Assembly (NCBI GenBank): GCA_902168245.1
Contig: CABHPA010000030.1
Coordinates: forward strand, 1-48,555
Direction: 5' to 3'
Source of the DNA: Candidatus Melainabacteria bacterium
Lineage (GTDB): Bacteria > Cyanobacteriota > Vampirovibrionia > Vampirovibrionales > Vampirovibrionaceae
Length of the DNA: 48,555 nucleotides
Position numbers and translations under genes: made by a program. Below, piece by piece: positions 7,809 to 18,614 of the stretch. Positions within the stretch are counted from its first letter, which is position 1; each line of letters opens with the position of its first letter. Under the pieces are notes generated by a model. The model had not been told where the DNA came from. It saw only the letters and a program-made list of their open reading frames with translations, and did not search any database.

Positions 7809-10136
7809 TTGCAAACCCATACAGCCGAAAGCCAGGACATTACCGGAAAACCTTCCGCCAGCCTAGCCCAAATTTATTTCGGCGGCGTCAACCTTTCGGA
7901 GGCCATTAAAGGCAGTTCCCCTGTCGCCAAACCCCAGCAGCTCAAATCCGTCATGTCCGTTCAGGAATACGTGGACACGGTGGAGAATCACCCGCTGTTG
8001 CTGAGGAATACCGCCCAGTACGCGCAAGACCTAATCAACCGGGAAGGCGTCCAGCAGAAAACCAAGTACGGCCGCCCGATTCTGGAATATAACTTTTTTC
8101 CCATCCGCAAAATTCGGAACTGAAAGGGCTGAAAGGCAACCAGGGTTCCATTAACGATGTGATGATGCACATTCGCGCCGCCGCCAGAAGGCAAGACCTG
8201 GGTAAAAAACCCATCGTGCTGATGGGCGGGCCGGGTTCCGGAAAAACCAGCCTGGGCGACCTGCTGGTGGACGGTTACACCCGTTACAGCAAAACGGATG
8301 AAGGTGCCCGCTACGCTTCCAGACTGGTCAATCTGCCGGATGACCTGCGCATGGGAGAAGAGTACGTGGAAGAAACCCTGGCCGATCCGTTGCTGTTTTT
8401 AACGCCGGATATTCGCAGGCAGGTAGTGGGATTCCAGTAAGCCCAGATTCCAAGAGATGAAGGAAGAAGCAGACAAAACGGATGTGCCGCATGGGGCGCT
8501 TCGCCCCAACCTGTACGATTACGATTTGGGCATTGAGGGCGAATTGACGCCCAAAACCCAGTACATTATGAAACATCTGCAAACCATATACCTGGATCAG
8601 GCCATTAAAAAACAGGGATTGGATCGCGAAACGCTGGAGGCGGAACCCGGCCAGAAACAGTTGGTGGAACTCAAGCGACAGGCTTACCATAAGGCGCTTA
8701 AAAACCACTTGCAGGTATACAGGTTTGAATACAATCCCAACGCGGTACCAGGCGGCATCGGCGTGTTTTTCGCCACGGACTCAAAGACTTTGAACACCTC
8801 CAAAATCAACGGCCAGGTAAACATGGTGCGCCTCATGGATCTGCCGGAAAGCGATCCGCGCCGTTACGATTATGTGGACGGGGCCGCATTCCGGGGTAAC
8901 CGGAGTGTACTCCGCTTCAAGGAAATGCACAAAAACCCCGAAGCCTTTTATCCACTGTTGCTGGATTTGGCCCAAAGCCAGTTGATTGAGGTGGACAGCG
9001 GAAACGCCACCGTCCATACGCTGATTGTGGCCGATTCCAACTTTCCCGAATTGATTGAGAAAAAAGGCAAGGATGTGCTGACTGCCGCCATGAAGCGGCT
9101 GGTTCACGTATTTGTGACGCATCCGCTGGAATTAACCGCAGAAAAAGAAATACAGGACGGACTGTTCAGAGACTTTGAGAAACCGAAAGGGCCAAATGGT
9201 CAAAACGGGCATGTGGTGCCTCACACCAAGGATATTGCGGCGTTGCTGGCGGTCATGTCCCTCCTGACGGTTCCGGAGGATAAAATCACGGAAGGCCCGG
9301 CTTTCCTGGCCAAAAATGCCAAGGCATACGATGGCCAGATGGTGGAGGGAATTGAGGAGCAGGAAGTCAACGAATGGTATGAGAAAGGCCAAAAAGCCGA
9401 GGACATTGAACACAAGGAAGGCATGGACGACCTATCCGTTCGGGAGATGCAGACGATTTCCAACCTGGTAACCGGAGATCTGAACGTGCGGGCATTAAAC
9501 GCGATTGACGGGTACGGCTACCTGCGGATTACGCGGGATGTACTGGAAAAGAACCGCCTGACGCTTTCTGACGAAATGAAGGAAAAAGCGCTGAACCTGT
9601 TGCGCGTTGCGGAACAGGAATTAGATGAAAGGGTGAAAGGCGATGTGACGGAAGTGCTGGCGGGCGATCCGGCCTATATGAACACCGTGTTCGATTCCTA
9701 CCTGAGCAACGTGGTGGCCGAAAAACTGGGCAAGTGGGTCAAGGATCCGCTCACCAATGAAATGGTGCCCATGGACAAGGAACTGATGGAAGACATCGAA
9801 AAACGAATGGGGTTGACCAGTTATAACGATCGCAAGCAATATCGCGACAACCTGGCTGCGGTGGCAGGTGCGCTCAAAAAAGAAGGGCGACAGTACCAGC
9901 TTGAAAATGATCCCAAACTGAAAAAAGCCATTCTGGATCGGGCCTACGCAAGAACGGTGGATCGTATCGATTCCAAGGTGTTGCTGGCTTCCCACAATAC
10001 CAACCAGCGGGATGCCGAGCAATTGAATACCATTCTGAACCGATTGATGGCCAAGGGGTATAACGAAATCACGGCGAAAAACGCACTGGCCCGTGTGCGT
10101 ATGTTGGCCAAACGCGACCCGAAAATCCTGAATTGA
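7809..10136 (+). pseudogene. prkA: PrkA-type serine protein kinase/AAA+ ATPase, frame broken twice
   Basis: The three reading frames 7809-8123, 8102-8440 and about 8430-10136 join into one PrkA-like protein of about 775 aa. They carry the N-terminal VQEYVDTVENHP, the Walker A GGPGSGKTS (about 8227-8253), and GAAFRGNRSVLRFKEM (the PrkA counterpart ends in NRGNQGLMEFVEMFK). The long C-terminal kinase-homology part includes WVKDPLTNEMVP. PrkA proteins (YeaG in E. coli) act with YeaH and SpoVR in starvation and stress adaptation. Two lesions are visible. One base is missing in the T6C3 run 8094-8102: restoring a C gives FFPHPQNSELKGL. One extra T lies near 8438: removing it gives GFQKPRFQEMKEE. 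Between them the frame is intact and conserved. Residues 23-25 (FGG) fit the leader motif seen elsewhere. The start (TTG 7809) is uncertain. The lesions are either recent inactivation or sequence errors. Confidence 0.85.
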
Positions 10137-10154
10137 TAGAGGGGGCTTTAACGG

Positions 10155-12148
10155 ATGATGCCGACAGCTTTTTCCCCTCGCTTTGGCAGGGGTACGCCGC
10201 CTGATTCGACTCGCTCGACAAAACCAGTGAAACTAAACAAACCCGCCGCCACACAACCGGCAATAGACAAATCCGGAGCCGCTTACACCCAAAGTAATTC
10301 AGGCGGACTGGACGCGTTATCGGCATACAATCGCCCGCGCATGCTTCCCCGGTTCAGGGGCGACGAAAAAGATAGTGCCGCAAAACCTGCAACCGCGAAC
10401 GAACCACATGGCGTGGGGCAATATCCTTTTGATCAGGTGGATATCCGGCTGGGTGAGCATCCCGATACGCCTTACCTGAACAAGCTGGATGATTGGATGC
10501 GCAAAATTTGGGATGAGGCGACAAAACCGCGCCCTGGCTTCAAGGACGGCTGGTTACAACCAATGGATACCCTTTTCCAGGCTTCCAACCAGGTTGACTT
10601 GATGGAAGCAGCTGCCCGGAGCGGGTTTCCATCACGTTACAGCCACTGGTCCTGGGGGCAGGATTTTAATGACCAGTACCAACGACAACGCTTTGGGCTG
10701 GGGCGTTTGTACGAAATGGTGATTAACACCAACCCTTCTTATGCGTTCCTGTATGATCGAAATCCGGTTTACGCCCAGAAAGTAGTGATGGCGCATGTGC
10801 TGGGGCACACCGACTTTTTCAGGAACAACATCATGTATTCGGAAACCAACCGGAACATGGTCCGGGTAATGGCCGATCACAAAGCGAAGATCCAGAAATA
10901 CTACAACGATCCGGTTCTATCCCGTAAAACCGAAGGGGGAGTGCATCCGGTCGAAAAATTCCTGAACAAGTTCAACGCGCTGGAGTGGTTGGTGGATATG
11001 AACGCCCTGTCTCCGCCGCCGCTGGATTCGGAAAAAGCGCAGAACGATTCGGACGATGATGATTCCGGGAAAGTAGGCGTCCAGCCCCATCAACTGGGCG
11101 TTGCGCCTTGGATGCAAGACTTTTTGTATACACACGGCGATTGGAAACAATATCGCGATAAAAGCATTCAGCACAAGGATGAAACCCAATGCAAAACGCT
11201 TAAAAAGCCAACCCGCGACATTCTGGGCTTCCTGGTGGAACACTCCAAGGCACTTTACCCATGGCAACGGGATATTCTGGGCAGCCTGCGGGAGGAGTCC
11301 TATTACTTTACGCCCCAAATCCGCACCAAGCTGATAAACGACTGCCCCAGCCTGATAGACGAATCGGAAACCACGGATATCTCCAAAATGATGGCAGGTG
11401 TGGAAGCACCGCACCCAAACGGAATTAATCCCTATCAGGTGGGTTACGCCATCTTCCGAAACATTTACAACCGGGCAGCCTATGGCCTGGATGACTTCGA
11501 CACGACTTTCAAGCCCAATAAAGTGATTCGCTATGAAGATCTTAAAAATCGAATGGAACACCAGCAACCCAACGAGGAAGCGGGCCTGAAGAAGTGTTGG
11601 AAGTTCGAAAACAATATAACGATATTGAATTTATCCGCACATTTTTCACGCCCGAAGTAGCGGAGGAACTGGGGATGGTAATGACCAACGAGCGGGAGGA
11701 GTGGGACTCCGCCAGTCGCCAGCGGGTGAAGGTGAAATATGTGGAATCGGACGATTTCAATAAATTGAAGTCCGCCATCCTGGCCCAGTACCAGAACGCG
11801 TTCCCCGCCATCAGCCTGGTGGACGCCAACCACAACAATCAGGGCGAATTGCTGATGAAGCACGAAAACACGGTGCAGGATCTCGATCTGCAAGATACCA
11901 GGGAAACATTGGCGGTGCTGAACGAATTTTGGGGCAAACCCGTTCACCTGGATACCGTATTCGAGGTGGAGGGAGATGTTCCGCCGCATAACCCCTGGAG
12001 CCGGGACCATTTTGGCTGGGAACCGGAACCGCAACCCAAGATAGAGCGCCAACCGGTTCGAATGACCTACCGAAATAACAAAATGGAACTGTTTACCTTG
12101 TCCAAGGACGGGAAGCCGCTCAAAAACATTACCGATAAATACCTTTAA
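10155..12148 (+). pseudogene. SpoVR-family protein, frame broken near 11600
   Basis: Frames 10155-11660 and 11594-12148 form one SpoVR/YcgB protein of about 664 aa; the usual length is about 500. Family signatures include HWSWGQDFNDQYQRQRFGLG (from about residue 163), EMVINTNPSYAFLYD, VVMAHVLGHTDFFRNN, and, after the break, EVRKQYNDIEFIRTFFTPE. At 11597-11603 one base is missing: adding an A gives LKKVLEVRKQ. The first 95 residues are a disordered leader with PRFRGDE, and an acidic insert (NDSDDDDSGK) lies near residue 297. SpoVR proteins accompany PrkA and DUF444 proteins; their molecular role is poorly defined. GAGGGGGC lies just upstream of ATG 10155, and the PrkA stop is only 18 nt before it, so the genes form an operon. 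Confidence 0.88.
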
Positions 12149-12184
12149 CCGTTAACGCCCTACAAAACAACCAGAGAACTCAAA

Positions 12185-12799
12185 ATGACCAGTATTTATC
12201 ACAATTTAACCGATAGCCCAGCATTACATGCCAATGCCGGGTATTTAAAAAAACGTCAATCGCCACATTTTTGCGGAGAACCTGCCGATGTCAACTCGAC
12301 TACGGAAAAGACCTCGACATCTGAAAAAAACACCAAGAGCAATATCGCACTTGAAGACACATTTTGCCCCCAGGTCAGCGCCCGACCCGAGCCATGCCCT
12401 GAAACCCCGCAAGCTTCTCAATTACTGGATGACATGCTGAACGAAGCGGATCCAGAGCAGGAAAGCGTTAACGGAATTCCAGTAGCGGAACTGGTTTACA
12501 TGCGGGAAAAAATTCGCAGGGCACCCAAAATACCCGCAATGGACAGCTACGGAAAATTACAGGAGCTGCATCCTTGCCCACTTCCCGGTCAGCCATCCCA
12601 GCCATGGGCCATGCTGGATCGGGACACGGTTGGCTCCGACCATCCGGATTCCAAGCGTTTTTGGGACATCATCAACGGGCGAAACACACCAAAAGATATG
12701 CTGGACAAAATTTCAAAACGCCAGGTGAAAATCGGCCCCAAGGGACAAATCAGCTTTCCGTCCCCGCAGATTAAACGGCCCAAAATCTGGGAAAAATGA
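12185..12799 (+). CDS. Probable N-terminal part of a DUF444/YeaH-like protein
   Basis: A 204-aa frame. Residues 1 to about 90 are a disordered leader containing HFCGEP. Residues about 150-200 (DSKRFWDIINGR, later KISKRQVKIGPKGQISFPSP) resemble the start of YeaH/YhbH proteins, where a D-x-RF segment is followed by an S-x-G-x-x-V-x-x-P strand. It stops at 12797-12799, and plausible continuation appears in other frames from about 12800. I therefore read it as the 5' piece of a broken DUF444 gene rather than a complete gene. The match is by eye and weak. It lies 36 nt after the SpoVR stop, in the same direction. Confidence 0.45.
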   Translation: MTSIYHNLTDSPALHANAGYLKKRQSPHFCGEPADVNSTTEKTSTSEKNTKSNIALEDTFCPQVSARPEPCPETPQASQLLDDMLNEADPEQESVNGIPVAELVYMREKIRRAPKIPAMDSYGKLQELHPCPLPGQPSQPWAMLDRDTVGSDHPDSKRFWDIINGRNTPKDMLDKISKRQVKIGPKGQISFPSPQIKRPKIWEK

Positions 12800-12819
12800 A
12801 CCAGTTTCAGGAGTTCTAG

Positions 12820-13249
12820 GATCAGACCACCACCACGCCACCCAACCTGATTGAAAAAAAGCCTACGCTTAAAAACGCCATCCAACGTTCCTATGCCAAG
12901 GCATGGTACGACAAGCCAATGACACTCGCCGAACGAATCCGAAACGGCATGCATCCTGGCTCACCAGCAATTCCGTTGCGGGAAATCATCATACAGGGAA
13001 ACACGCTGGTTGGCTCCAAAACGCTGGATAAAGCAATGGAAAGTTTTACGGGCAAAGATTTAACTTTTGAGGATTTGGGCAAGATTCTAGCCACACTGGA
13101 TCAAAAATACCAGTCGTCTGGCTATCCCACATCCAAGGCCATTATTCCGCCCCAGCCCCTGGATTCCGGCAGGCTTCTAATCGACGTGCGCGAAGTTCGC
13201 GATTCATTCAGCCCGAAGGACATTCAGGTACACGCAAAGGATAACGTGC
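12820..13249 (+). pseudogene. POTRA-like segment inside the DUF444 locus
   Basis: The frame open from 12820 encodes LREIIIQGNTLVGSKTLDKA, then FTGKDLTFEDLGKIL, YQSSGYPTSKAIIPPQ and GRLLIDVREV. This order (I-x-GNT, G-x-LT-x-x-DL, Y-x-x-x-GY, A-x-x-PPQ, I-x-V) is the pattern of the POTRA domain of two-partner-secretion transporters (ShlB/FhaC type). No beta-barrel follows. The frame runs on into sequence next to the VWA part of the DUF444-like gene in another frame. There is no start codon with a clear ribosome binding site. It could be a real but odd domain of this lineage's DUF444 protein, or a remnant of a fusion or deletion. Confidence 0.4.
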
Positions 13250-13916
13250 GAATCGCCGCCAGGGTGGCGCCCAAACCAGTCGCCAGCCATTATTTACGTG
13301 ATGGACGTATCCGGCTCCGTGAGCAACGACATGAAAGAAATGGCCCGCGTACAGAATTACTTTTTAGACACGCACCTGATGTACCAGTACGGCTTGGTGG
13401 CGGCGCAACTGTCCAATGAAATACGACGACAAAAAGCACTTCGGGCAAGGCGTTGAACGACGCTTTATTGTGCATACGGACGGCGCGCAAGAAGCTACGG
13501 AGGAAGAATTCTACACCACCGGGCAGTCCGGCGGAACCAAAATTTCATCGGGCTTTAAGCTGGCCAAAGAGATGATTGAAAAAGACTATCCCAAGGACGA
13601 ATGGAATATTTACGTGTTCTACCAGGGCGACGGCGACAATTACCAAAGCGACAACGACACCAGCATCAAATTAATGCAAGACCTGCTGGATCAGGGCGTC
13701 AACATGATTGGCTACACCCATTTGGCCCCTTATTACGAGGACAGCCCCTCCACTTCGGATGGCCTGAGCGGTTGGAATTTCTTTGGCGAAGTGAAGAAGC
13801 ATCTGGGCGATCGTCAGAATGTCAGAACCTCCATCCTGCATCGGCCTGAAGTTGATGAGTACAAGCAGTCCATCCAGCGCCTACTTGAAGAACCCACAAA
13901 CGGAGCGAAACAGTAA
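13250..13916 (+). pseudogene. DUF444/YeaH-like von Willebrand A domain, frame broken
   Basis: Frame 2 from about 13250 encodes WRPNQSPAIIYVMDVSGSVS and then DMKEMARVQNYF. Frame 0 from about 13413 continues HFGQGVERRFIVHTDGAQEA, SGGTKISSGFKLAKEMI and WNIYVFYQGDGDN. Together they are the VWA domain of YeaH/YhbH proteins, with the metal-site DVSGS and the downstream SGGT and GDGDN motifs. The change of frame near 13410-13416 could be explained by loss of one copy of a 5-bp ATGAA repeat, but this is a guess. YeaH proteins work with PrkA. The stop (13914-13916) overlaps the ATG of the next gene (TAATG), a sign of translational coupling. Confidence 0.8.
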
Positions 13917-16471
13917 TGGTCACACTCCACCCATTTTCCAGTGCGTTTATTGCCGGGAATAAATCGCCAAAAACATCGGATCAACAAAACATCAGCCCAA
14001 GCAAGTTGAAAACCAACAACAACTTGTGTGCCCTGAAAAAAGATACGATCCAGTTTTCCGGCAGCGCCAAACCGGCAGGAAAAGTACAGGCCGAAGCAAC
14101 ACAATACGTGGATGACTTGCTGGAACAATGCGATCAGCAAACCCAGGTGGAGCGTATGACGTTTCGTGATTTCCTGGTCAAGGCCAGGATGGATCCTAAG
14201 CGCTATTTGCCCACGGCCAGTGCTTATTTACTGGACGCATTCGACCATTTTGAAGGGCCGAACGGGCCGGAAAAAATTAACGTATACGGGGAAACCATGC
14301 CTCGGTTTAATCTGATGAACGCACCCTGGAACCAGCATTTAAGCGATCCGAACCGTGTATACGGACACGAACCCACCGTGAACCGGGTGTGGGAAATTGT
14401 GCGTTCCTTTAAGCAGCAGCCAAATGCGAACAGGGGCATCGCTTTTTTTGGCCCGCACGGCAGCGGGAAAAGCGCCATCGCCAAATGCCTGATGGCGGGC
14501 ATGGAGGATTTTTCCAAGCAACAGGAAGGCGCGTTATGGACTTATTCCTTTGTGTTTCCTGACGGGGAAAAAGTAAGGCCGCAGCACGACAAAGAGGCCG
14601 ACACCTGGATGAAAGACGTGGCAGAAAACCCCGGCTTGGTGGAACCGGATAAAGTGGCCGCACAATTAATGGCCAACCTGAATTTGAACCCTATTTTTTT
14701 ACTCCCCCCAAACAGCGGATTGAATTCCTGAAAGGTTTGCAGAAAGAAGGAAAAATAGAACCGGATTTTAATATTGACTATTACCTGAAAGCCAATCTGG
14801 AGGGCAACGCAAAGCGCATCCTGGAAAAATTGCACCATCTGTAATAACGAGGAACCCAAAAAGTTCCGCAAGGCCATGGAACATGTGCAGGTGGAGCGTT
14901 GGACCATGTCCACGCAGGATTACCGGGGATTGGTTGAAGTCCCCGCTTCACGGAACCCGGATGCGGTGATGCGGGAAATTCCGGGAGATCCCGGCAAGCT
15001 GCCCGATCTGGTTCGCGCCGCAGGGAAACGGACTTTGGATGGATTAATGCCGAAAGCGAACCGGGGCATTTTTTACCTGGACGATTTCGGCAGAAACGGC
15101 ATGCCGTTCGATCATTTACTGATGCCTTTGGAAACGGGCGAAGTCACCTTGCAGGAAATGCACGGCGACCCCGGCATCACCAAGGAGCAACTGGATTTTA
15201 TCCCCATGCTGTCCATCAACCCGGAAATACTGGAGCGCACCCGAAAACAAGGCGGCTTCGACGCGCTGGAACAGCGAATGCTGTTTGTTCCCGTGCCGTT
15301 GGAGCGTCGTTACAAAATTGAGTCCAAAATTCTGGAGCCGATTATGAACCGGGCCAAGGCAAGAGGCAAAGAGATTACGCCCGACACGCTGGATGCGTTC
15401 GCGCTTTGGGTGACCATGACCCGGTTGTTCCCGACCCACAAAAACTACGCCGCTTACCGGGAAAGCGGCAAAGACAACAAGGATTTCGCCTCGGCGCTCA
15501 ACAAGCTGACCCCGCTGGGCAAAGCCCTATTGTACCAGGGAGAAGCGGTACCTGGCCTTTGCACGGAAGAGCGGCAGGCGCTGGACGAAAACCTGAAAGC
15601 CATTGCAGGTGAGCATAACCAGTCTCTGGGGGAAACGGAATTTACCCTGTACGAAGGCGGCGTGGGACTATCCTCGCACGGGGCCATGAATATTCTCAAG
15701 CAAGTAACCGGCAGACGGGGAACTGAACCGATCAGCTTTCTGGACATGTTTGAGGTCATTGCCCGTTTTGCAGACAACAAGCCGCTATATGAAGCCAAAC
15801 TGGCGCAAATCTTAAAGGAAAAGAATAAAAATATTCAATTCCCAACTGGCCTTGAACTGTTGAGGGAAGTGGAGGACTACCAGCGGCAAAAATTTATGGG
15901 CCAATTAAAAGACGCGCTGGGCATGTACCAGAATCCATCGGTTTATATTGAGCGGATTCAGCGTTACAGCGATCACATCGCCGCGCTGCAGGATCGCAAG
16001 TCCGTGCCACCCCGTTCGCAGGTGGACGGAGACCCCAAGCCTGACTTATCGCTGATTCGCAGCTTTGAAAATATGGTGCATTCCGATAGACGCCTCACAG
16101 ATCGGGAGCGAACCGCTTACCGATCCACGTTCCTAACGCGGGCAACCGAATGGGAGCCGGATCAGCCGGAGGCGGAAAACATCAGCCGGATTTACAAGGA
16201 TGAACTGACGCAATTTCGGATCTTGGACGAGCAGCAGAACCAGCAGTACCTGACCGAGTTCCGGAACAACGTGACAAACCTGCTGAAAAACCAGCAGGCG
16301 CTGGAGCATTTAAAAGGCCAGCCCGCCACCGCCCGACTTGAAAACGCGCTGAACAGCCTGAAAGCCTTGGGGTACAGCCCGGAAGCGCTGCCCAAAATTC
16401 TGGACTGGGCGTTGGAAAACCGCTATGTGGCGGATCAGGTCGGGGCGCATAGTTGCGGGGTGAACCCTTGA
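13916..16471 (+). pseudogene. Second PrkA-like AAA+ protein, frame broken twice
   Basis: Three frames, 13916-14731, 14689-14842 and 14843-16471, join into one protein of about 850 aa. A disordered leader (1 to about 60) contains TIQFSGSAKP. Walker A is IAFFGPHGSGKSA (about 14431-14469). A Walker B-like strand follows after the breaks: KANRGIFYLDDFGRNGMPFD, with LLMPLETGEV. It resembles the first PrkA-like protein but is longer, and I cannot show that it has kinase activity. Lesion one is in the T-run 14694-14700: eight Ts would give NPIFFTPPKQRIEFLKG. Lesion two is near 14834-14845, where LEKLHH meets NNEEPKKFRK. The two compensate, so most of the gene is in frame with its start. Tandem or duplicated PrkA genes are known in bacteria, but their division of work is unclear. 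Confidence 0.75.
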
Positions 16472-16480
16472 CAGGGTCGT

Positions 16481-17521
16481 TCAGGCGTAAGTGTATAACT
16501 GCCCGCCCAGCATTCCCCTGCGGGGAATTTTGCCGCAATCAATGAATTTACCATCGCTGGAAATCGTGCGATACGTTAAACCCTGCGGTGTAATTTCAAA
16601 CAGCATAAAATGCAATTGCTTCAGCAGGCCGTTCCCTTCAGGCCCGCCGCGTTTGGCGGAGTCCAGCTTGCCTCCCGCGCCGCTTACAAGATGATACGTC
16701 CCGCTCACCAGGGCCGGTTTTTCATAATGATGTTCATGACCCGACATATATAAATCCACCCCGTATCGGCTGAACAATGGCCCCAACTGGCTGGCCAGGA
16801 TCTGCTGCTCAAATGCCCGGCCGGGCTTAGTATTTGCTCCTCTTGAAGCCATGGGATGATGCCCGTAAACGACTTTCATGGAGGCGGTGCTTTGGGCCAG
16901 GGATTGCGCCAGCCATGCCATCTGGCAAGCTGCTTTTTGCCGGGCCAGTACAGGATTGGCCTGCCCTTCCAGACTTGACTGCGGAATAAGCAGGTTGGTG
17001 TCGATGGCCCAGAATTCCACTTCAAAACCCGGAGGGCCAAGCTTGAAATTGTAAAAGGGCGGTACGCCCCAATAAGCCAGTTGCCAATCCCCAAAACCTT
17101 TTTTCACATCATGGTTGCCCAATACAGGAAAAAACCGTACGCCCTGGCGCTGCAAATCCTGATAGGGGCGCGTGATCCGATCGGGGAACAGGGCGGGTTC
17201 GCCGTTCTTGTAAACATTGTCTCCCAGCACCATGACCGAATTATACGGCATGACCTGATGCCAGAAGGACATTTGCCGGGCCACCAGAGCCTGGTTCAGG
17301 TCGCCGGTACCGGCATCGCCCATCACCGCAAAGCGATAGGGCGCGTTTTGCCGGTTTGGCAAAAAGGTATACAAGGACGCTGGCGAGGCGACCGGCGCTA
17401 CCGGCGGCCTTAAACCAACCGACAATCCGGACAGAGACGGGCGCATCATCCGGCCCTGGCTACTGTTATCCAGCGGGAAACCGGCGTATGGGTTTTGATA
17501 CCTTGGGGAAACCAGCGTCAT
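16481..17521 (-). CDS. Calcineurin-like metallophosphoesterase
   Basis: A 346-aa metallophosphoesterase with all the metal-site motifs in order: GDAGTGD (68-74), GDNVY (100-104), GNHD (135-138), YGHHP (219-223) and GHEHHY (261-266). The arrangement is like purple (tartrate-resistant) acid phosphatases. It would hydrolyse a phosphate ester with two metal ions; the substrate is unknown. Residues 1-60 are low-complexity with no obvious signal peptide, so the compartment is unclear. A longer frame begins at 17659, but ATG 17521 has AGGTGG 4-5 nt upstream and is preferred. It converges on the second PrkA-like gene (9 nt between stops). Confidence 0.9.
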   Translation of the reverse strand: MTLVSPRYQNPYAGFPLDNSSQGRMMRPSLSGLSVGLRPPVAPVASPASLYTFLPNRQNAPYRFAVMGDAGTGDLNQALVARQMSFWHQVMPYNSVMVLGDNVYKNGEPALFPDRITRPYQDLQRQGVRFFPVLGNHDVKKGFGDWQLAYWGVPPFYNFKLGPPGFEVEFWAIDTNLLIPQSSLEGQANPVLARQKAACQMAWLAQSLAQSTASMKVVYGHHPMASRGANTKPGRAFEQQILASQLGPLFSRYGVDLYMSGHEHHYEKPALVSGTYHLVSGAGGKLDSAKRGGPEGNGLLKQLHFMLFEITPQGLTYRTISSDGKFIDCGKIPRRGMLGGQLYTYA

Positions 17522-17787
17522 GCATCCACCTAATCGATTTTCCTGTGCCTGAACGAACGGTCGGCGTGTTGTCCTCCGATTCCGCCCAGAGCATGGTGAT
17601 TGGTTGGCATGGTACCAGAAGCCGCAGAAAATCTCCATGTAGGTTAAAAAGATAAACAATGGATTTCCGCATTCAAGAATAACCCGATATTAACCACGCA
17701 CAGCCGCACAACTTTACGGGTTTGCGGTTTAATAGCACTGAAGCAGTATCAGCGTTCGCAGGACACTTTGGCGAAGGGATCATCATC

Positions 17788-18537
17788 ATGAATTTGCAGC
17801 ATTTTTCCATCAACAACCCACCGGCCAGTCTTTCCCCAAAGGCGTCCCTGGGAGGGGCGGAAAACATGCTGATGATTACCACCCGCAGGAACCGCAGGGG
17901 CGCCCGGCCAATGGACGGCAAAGTCAGCCCCATCAAAGACGCCTTGTCCGGCGACGGCTTCCATAAGGCAAAAACCGCCTATGAACACCTGAAAACCGTA
18001 ACGCCGGTCTTCACGCCCTCCCTCAAAGAGGCTATCGCACAGTGCATCCTGGCGTATGAGCGGGAAACCGGCCACCTGATCCCGCCCGCATACCGCAAAA
18101 GAATCGTCCGCGACCTGGCAGGCCAAACAGCGCAGCCACAGTGGCAAACCAACAAGCAGGAGCGACTGAAAGCCGCACTTTGGATTTTTGACCGGCTGGC
18201 GGCGGCCAGCAGCGCCCCAGAAGCCGTCAACCAGATGGCCTGCGTATTGGCCATGCTGGAAACATACGCAGCCAACCGCCTCCAGCTTATTCCAGAAGGC
18301 TTTTCCCTGGACCCTACCCCCTTGCGTCTCACGGAGCCGGTTCAGGAAACCGTCAAGGGAATCCCCATCCTGGTCAGCTACGGAATTCGGCACGTCAGCC
18401 TGTTTAATCGCCAGGGGGCGGTTCAAATCCAGTGCCTGCCGGAACACCTGCGCGGGGCGGACTACCAGCAGCGCAGCCAGATACCGGGCGTGGTCATTCT
18501 CCACAAAGCGGATGCAGCAGGCCAATCCTTCTGGTAA
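17788..18537 (+). CDS. Hypothetical protein (249 aa)
   Basis: I do not recognise this protein. Residues 1 to about 45 look disordered; the rest is mostly helical (about 55-190, with repeated Ala/Leu heptads). A short beta-rich end follows: GIPILVSYGIRHVSLFNRQG. There is no signal peptide or membrane segment. The frame opens at TTG 17722, but ATG 17788 is preceded by AAGGGA and is the better start. The antisense strand also holds a long open frame (17749-18525), which I treat as a shadow because it has no ribosome binding site or family match. Confidence 0.65.
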   Translation: MNLQHFSINNPPASLSPKASLGGAENMLMITTRRNRRGARPMDGKVSPIKDALSGDGFHKAKTAYEHLKTVTPVFTPSLKEAIAQCILAYERETGHLIPPAYRKRIVRDLAGQTAQPQWQTNKQERLKAALWIFDRLAAASSAPEAVNQMACVLAMLETYAANRLQLIPEGFSLDPTPLRLTEPVQETVKGIPILVSYGIRHVSLFNRQGAVQIQCLPEHLRGADYQQRSQIPGVVILHKADAAGQSFW

Positions 18538-18614
18538 GCTGTTGAAAGCCCAAGAGCCTTAACAAGCCGACCGTTCACTTGTTTCATCCAACCAAGGGCC
18601 GGAGAGAACATCAC

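Noticed and set aside
7809..16471. Reading the fragments of the PrkA/SpoVR locus as separate small genes
   Set aside because: Fragments are consecutive parts of known families and join exactly when one base is added or removed.
17749..18525. Long minus-strand open frame (258 aa) opposite the 17788-18537 gene
   Set aside because: No ribosome binding site or family features, and it mirrors codons of the plus-strand gene. A chance shadow in GC-rich third positions is more likely, though the plus-strand gene is also unrecognised.
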